Positions 61,030 to 64,000 of a DNA stretch of 64,000 bases are shown here, one piece after another (position 1 is the first letter of the stretch; each line of letters begins with the position of its first letter). Source of the stretch: CAMDPA01 sp964574325 (lineage in GTDB: Bacteria > Pseudomonadota > Alphaproteobacteria > Rhizobiales > Hyphomicrobiaceae). The translations under genes and the position numbers were made by a program. The notes under the pieces were generated by a model. The model worked only from the letters and a program-made list of their open reading frames with translations, did not search any database and was not told the origin of the DNA. The stretch lies in the NCBI GenBank assembly GCA_964574325.1, contig CAZNMY010000010.1:1-64000 (forward strand), written 5' to 3'.

Positions 61030-61539
61030 ATGACCGACCCAACAGCCTTCGCAGCGTCCGGCTGCTTCTCCGCTTGCGACTGCGTCTGCCGAGAAGGATA
61101 CGAGGCGTTCGATAGCGTAGCGCGCGTCGAGTTGCGCGATCCGCCGGCGCTCCATGATATCTGTCATAGTGGGATTGGCTGGTTCTCTGCCAGAGAGCTC
61201 GTGGGTAACGATACCGTAGAGCTCAAGGGACTGCCGCGGAGGTCCGGTGTGTATATCCTGTGGCATAAGGACGATTACTGTCCAAGCCACGAGATGTTTC
61301 ACATGAAGGCCCTTTACGTAGGCAAGGGTAACCAAGCAACAAGGCTCCGGGCGCATTGGAAAACGCGTAATTTCTCAGAAGAGATGCTTGTCTACTTTAG
61401 CTTTTACCCGACGACGAACCGCATTGCGAAATACATTGAGCAACTGCTGCTCGACACTTATCAAGTGCCGCACAATGCTGCCGAAAACGTAGGCACTGCG
61501 AGGCTGTGCGCTTACTTTAGTCAGTGGGAAGTGGACTAG
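61030..61539 (+). CDS. GIY-YIG nuclease domain protein
   Basis: A 169-residue protein. The nuclease core runs from 'SGVYILWHKDDYC' (GIY-like) through 'KALYVGKGNQATRLRAHWK' (YIG-like with the catalytic Arg region) to 'AKYIEQLLLDTYQVPHN' (metal-binding Glu). The N-terminal 70 residues are unrecognised. The GIY motif is slightly changed (G-V-Y). It lies outside the island's right boundary and converges with the SEC-C protein gene, their ends overlapping by about 23 nt. Confidence 0.8.
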   Translation: MTDPTAFAASGCFSACDCVCREGYEAFDSVARVELRDPPALHDICHSGIGWFSARELVGNDTVELKGLPRRSGVYILWHKDDYCPSHEMFHMKALYVGKGNQATRLRAHWKTRNFSEEMLVYFSFYPTTNRIAKYIEQLLLDTYQVPHNAAENVGTARLCAYFSQWEVD

Positions 61540-63217
61540 TAGCACCGGAGGCTTGCGAAGCTTTGGCGGCTTTGTTTTTTTGACTACGTATCCATGTCCA
61601 CTTTGTATATTCGCGAGCGACGCGAACTCGGGCATCCTTTAGCGACAGGCCCTTACAATGGGCAATAGTTGGGTTTTGGTCGAAAAACTTGTCAACCTGT
61701 TCTCGTGTCATGTTAGCGTACGCATCCAGCAGCCAGTCATAAAGATCGAAGGGATCGTCATCCCTTAGCCTGTTTGCAGAATTGTCCTTTCCAAACACGG
61801 CATCCGTGTAGCGACGAGCTGCCTGGGCTTCGTCTTGTGTGAGTGGCAGCTCCACGAACCATTGGCGACCGTTAGCGCCTACGACGAGCATTGCCTTGTC
61901 ATCGCCCCAAGAGCAAATTTCGTCCACAGTCGCGGTGACTATGCTGCCATTAAGGTCGGCCACGTCGATTGCATCGCCGAGTTTGATCATTCGTCGCGGC
62001 TTGCCCTCGATATCAAGCAATTCTGGTGGCGAGCCATCGAAGGTAGTCGGCACAGTGCTAGCAGTCTTCCAGGCATCCATGAGCCAGAAGATATCACGAT
62101 GCTTATCGTAGCCCTCGAGGGCGACTTCAATATCGATTGGCTTGCCGAAGGGATAGTCATCGATTTTTATAGTCTGCAGGAATCCAAAGCAGGGGGATCC
62201 CATTACGTCCTCGTTGGCCACGAACGTGTGGTTAGTGATGATGACATAGGCGGGTGCAATTGGTTGGCCGTTCACAGTCATGCTTTTCTCAACATGACGG
62301 ATGGCATCTTCAGCAATTTTAGCAACCGCGCGCCAGTCGGCCTCAGTCAACATAGTACTGATACTCAGCTCAAACCAATAAATAGGATTTAATAGCGTCT
62401 TTTTGGAGGCGTTATAAATCTGATCTCGTACATAGACTTCCAGTTCCCGCTGAAAATCCGTATTAGTCACATCATGGGTGGGGTTTTTCCATCCATCTTT
62501 CCGCTTTGCTTCGACTTCATAGGTTTTTCCCGAAGCCTTAGACTTCGCCCTGAATTCTGGTGTCGGCGTCGATAAGGTTTTTTTCTCTGCGCAGGATATC
62601 TCCATTCCGGCGACAGCCAGCGCCGCGCCAACGATAGTCTCGTGATAAGCGGGCAAAAAGGTGACGGGATCGCGCAGTCGCTTCAATAGCCTCTTTGGAA
62701 GTTCATCATGGTGGGCGATAAGATAGAGCGCATAGGACAGATGCAGCCAGCAAGCAATAAAACCCATCATTACAATGCTCTTGACCGTCGGTTCGCCTGG
62801 CTTGGGACTGCTATATGTTTGAGACTTCTGCAGCCAGCGGAAGAGCGGGTGGTGCCCCTTATCTCGTTCGCGGTCACCCCACGAGTGGCCGAGCGTCTTC
62901 TTCATGAAGTGGTCAAGAAAATTCGGGAAGATGACCCAATTTTTAGCCCAGTATATAGTGTGTTTCACAGCTACGAAACGAACGCCGGTTGCTTCATCCA
63001 GCCAAGACACGATGGGGTTGCCGTGACCTTGCTGCAGTTTGCGTACGCTCTCGGCAGCCTGATGCCGGCGAAGCATTACTCTGGCGTGCTTCATGAATGC
63101 TATGTCGTGTTCAAGTGGGCGCGCAAGCCTCGTTGGAGGCGAGTTCGCAATCAAACAGCAGTGCTTGAATTTTTTGCCGCTACCGCATGGACAGGGCTTA
63201 TTCCTTCCATTCTTCAT
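61517..63217 (-). CDS. SEC-C zinc-motif protein with nuclease-like central region
   Basis: A 566-residue protein. The N-terminus carries a SEC-C zinc motif ('NKPCPCGSGKKFKHCC', residues 6-21). A membrane-like helix ('MMGFIACWLHLSYALYLIAH') follows. The centre has 'SGKTYEVEAKRKDGW', where the E-x-K arrangement resembles PD-(D/E)xK nucleases. The C-terminal part has small beta-barrel-like sequence ('LGDAIDVADLNGSIVTATVD') and a helical end. SEC-C motifs are frequent in proteins of defence islands. The function is unknown. Confidence 0.7.
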   Translation of the reverse strand: MKNGRNKPCPCGSGKKFKHCCLIANSPPTRLARPLEHDIAFMKHARVMLRRHQAAESVRKLQQGHGNPIVSWLDEATGVRFVAVKHTIYWAKNWVIFPNFLDHFMKKTLGHSWGDRERDKGHHPLFRWLQKSQTYSSPKPGEPTVKSIVMMGFIACWLHLSYALYLIAHHDELPKRLLKRLRDPVTFLPAYHETIVGAALAVAGMEISCAEKKTLSTPTPEFRAKSKASGKTYEVEAKRKDGWKNPTHDVTNTDFQRELEVYVRDQIYNASKKTLLNPIYWFELSISTMLTEADWRAVAKIAEDAIRHVEKSMTVNGQPIAPAYVIITNHTFVANEDVMGSPCFGFLQTIKIDDYPFGKPIDIEVALEGYDKHRDIFWLMDAWKTASTVPTTFDGSPPELLDIEGKPRRMIKLGDAIDVADLNGSIVTATVDEICSWGDDKAMLVVGANGRQWFVELPLTQDEAQAARRYTDAVFGKDNSANRLRDDDPFDLYDWLLDAYANMTREQVDKFFDQNPTIAHCKGLSLKDARVRVAREYTKWTWIRSQKNKAAKASQASGATSPLPTD

Positions 63218-63333
63218 TCGGCGATTATTTCAGAGTCGCAGCAGCGCGTCATGCAATTCACACGCACGATTGGTGTTGCGGCACCGTCTAGAGTACGTTC
63301 AAGGAAGTGGGCACCTGGGTTTGTTGAAGCCTC

Positions 63334-64000
63334 CTACATCTCACGCCCGCGATCCCGCCCCCTGTTCTTCGGTCGCCACTCGGCCATGTCGCGTTTGATC
63401 TGATCGGCACGCGAGATGGGTTCCTTGCGGTCGGTCGAGGTCTTCGTTCTGTCGGAGGCTTCGTCGCCTTTGCTTGTACGATTGGTCCGCTGCGCCATCT
63501 CCCGCAAGCGCTGCTTGTTGGGCTTCTCGATCTCCTTCGCCTTATCGAAGGCGCGCTTGATGCCCCTGAGCTTCCTCAGCCGCTTGAACCGGCGCCGGCG
63601 GGCGTTCTCGCGGTCCTCGATGATGGCCTCTTTGGCGGCGGCAAATGTGATGGGCGGGGCAGCCTCGCGCAGGGCGTCGCGCGCAGCGTGACGTTCGGAT
63701 TCCTGCTCCTTGCGTAGGTCCTCGAATTGCTCGCGGTGCCGGGCCATGATGGCGTCGCGATGATCATTGGCATCGCCGCGATGCTGGCGTGAGAGAGCGC
63801 GCTTGTCTTGCTCGTGTCGTCTCAAGAGCTCGGCCATCGGGTCCTTTTTGGGGGCGGTGGCCTGAGCCATGTCGTCCCTCACGGGAGGGGCGCGCTTGAT
63901 GCCGTTCTTGCGCTCGTACTCGCGGACACGGGACTTGTAATCCTTGAGCTCCCACAGATAGCGCGCAAGCCTCTTCACCTCCTGGCGCTGCGCCTTGTAC
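63334..64000 (-). CDS. C-terminal part of an Arg/Lys-rich coiled-coil protein, possibly a relaxase, partial
   Basis: The frame is open to the end of the window, so the N-terminus is missing. The visible 220 residues are highly charged coiled coil ('LRRHEQDKRALSRQHRGDAN', 'RRRRFKRLRKLRGIKRAFDK'), ending 'RADQIKRDMAEWRPKNRGRD' plus a few residues. This resembles the C-terminal tails of MobA/TraI-type relaxases and the RDRGR-type ends seen inside the island. Identification needs the missing part. Confidence 0.6.
   Translation of the reverse strand, partial: YKAQRQEVKRLARYLWELKDYKSRVREYERKNGIKRAPPVRDDMAQATAPKKDPMAELLRRHEQDKRALSRQHRGDANDHRDAIMARHREQFEDLRKEQESERHAARDALREAAPPITFAAAKEAIIEDRENARRRRFKRLRKLRGIKRAFDKAKEIEKPNKQRLREMAQRTNRTSKGDEASDRTKTSTDRKEPISRADQIKRDMAEWRPKNRGRDRGREM

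Overview
The window is high-GC DNA from an alphaproteobacterium, most likely of the order Hyphomicrobiales (Rhizobiales). This is inferred from gene content and coding style: rpsA, dapF, ctpA next to an EnvC-like gene, two TctC/Bug-type solute receptors, several amidohydrolases and a tRNA-Ala(CGC). No species can be named from the sequence alone. Two runs of N (6622-6721 and 18020-18029) and a long C-run/G-run junction show that this is a draft scaffold.

Positions 1 to about 28160 are chromosomal backbone. They hold rpsA, a GlcG/HbpS-like gene, a thiamine-diphosphate enzyme, a Tat-exported amidohydrolase, two orphan Bug receptors, a rhomboid protease, a cobalamin adenosyltransferase, an envC-ctpA cell-envelope pair, an MBL-fold hydrolase, dapF, a methyltransferase/acyl-CoA dehydrogenase pair, a ParE-type toxin-antitoxin pair, a Rieske protein, a second amidohydrolase, an NtrC-type sigma-54 activator and an L,D-transpeptidase. 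The backbone ends with a broken IS256-type transposase and an intact tRNA-Ala(CGC) with its own promoter.

Positions 28192 to 60806 are a genomic island of about 32.6 kb inserted at the 3' end of that tRNA gene. The last 50 nt of the attachment sequence are repeated exactly at the far end, next to a tyrosine integrase. The island combines plasmid functions (RepA initiator, six iterons, ParA, a ribbon-helix-helix partner), mobilisation functions (a MobA/MobC pair, a second MobA/MobL-type relaxase, a VirD4/TraG coupling protein, but no mating-pair genes), regulators (H-NS-like, AlpA-like, an HTH protein with an alpha-CTD-like tail) and cargo that looks like defence. The cargo includes a TIR-STAND-FGE fusion, a second large STAND ATPase, an LRR protein, a SLATT-like membrane protein and an AAA/DUF4143 ATPase. 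A tight operon of five small proteins plus a methyltransferase lies at the left end.

The most striking new structure is a 151-bp element with 25-bp perfect terminal inverted repeats. It occurs as three identical copies inside the island, each flanked by its own 9-bp target duplication. One copy splits the SLATT-like gene; another sits at the start of the LRR gene and supplies it with a new in-frame ATG. Other notable signals are a C-terminal tail motif shared by a relaxase and two other mobilisation-region proteins, and a conserved leader upstream of two distant operons. After the island come a GIY-YIG nuclease gene, a SEC-C protein with a nuclease-like signature, and the end of another arginine-rich protein resembling a mobilisation protein. 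A second, tandem element may therefore begin there and run off the window.
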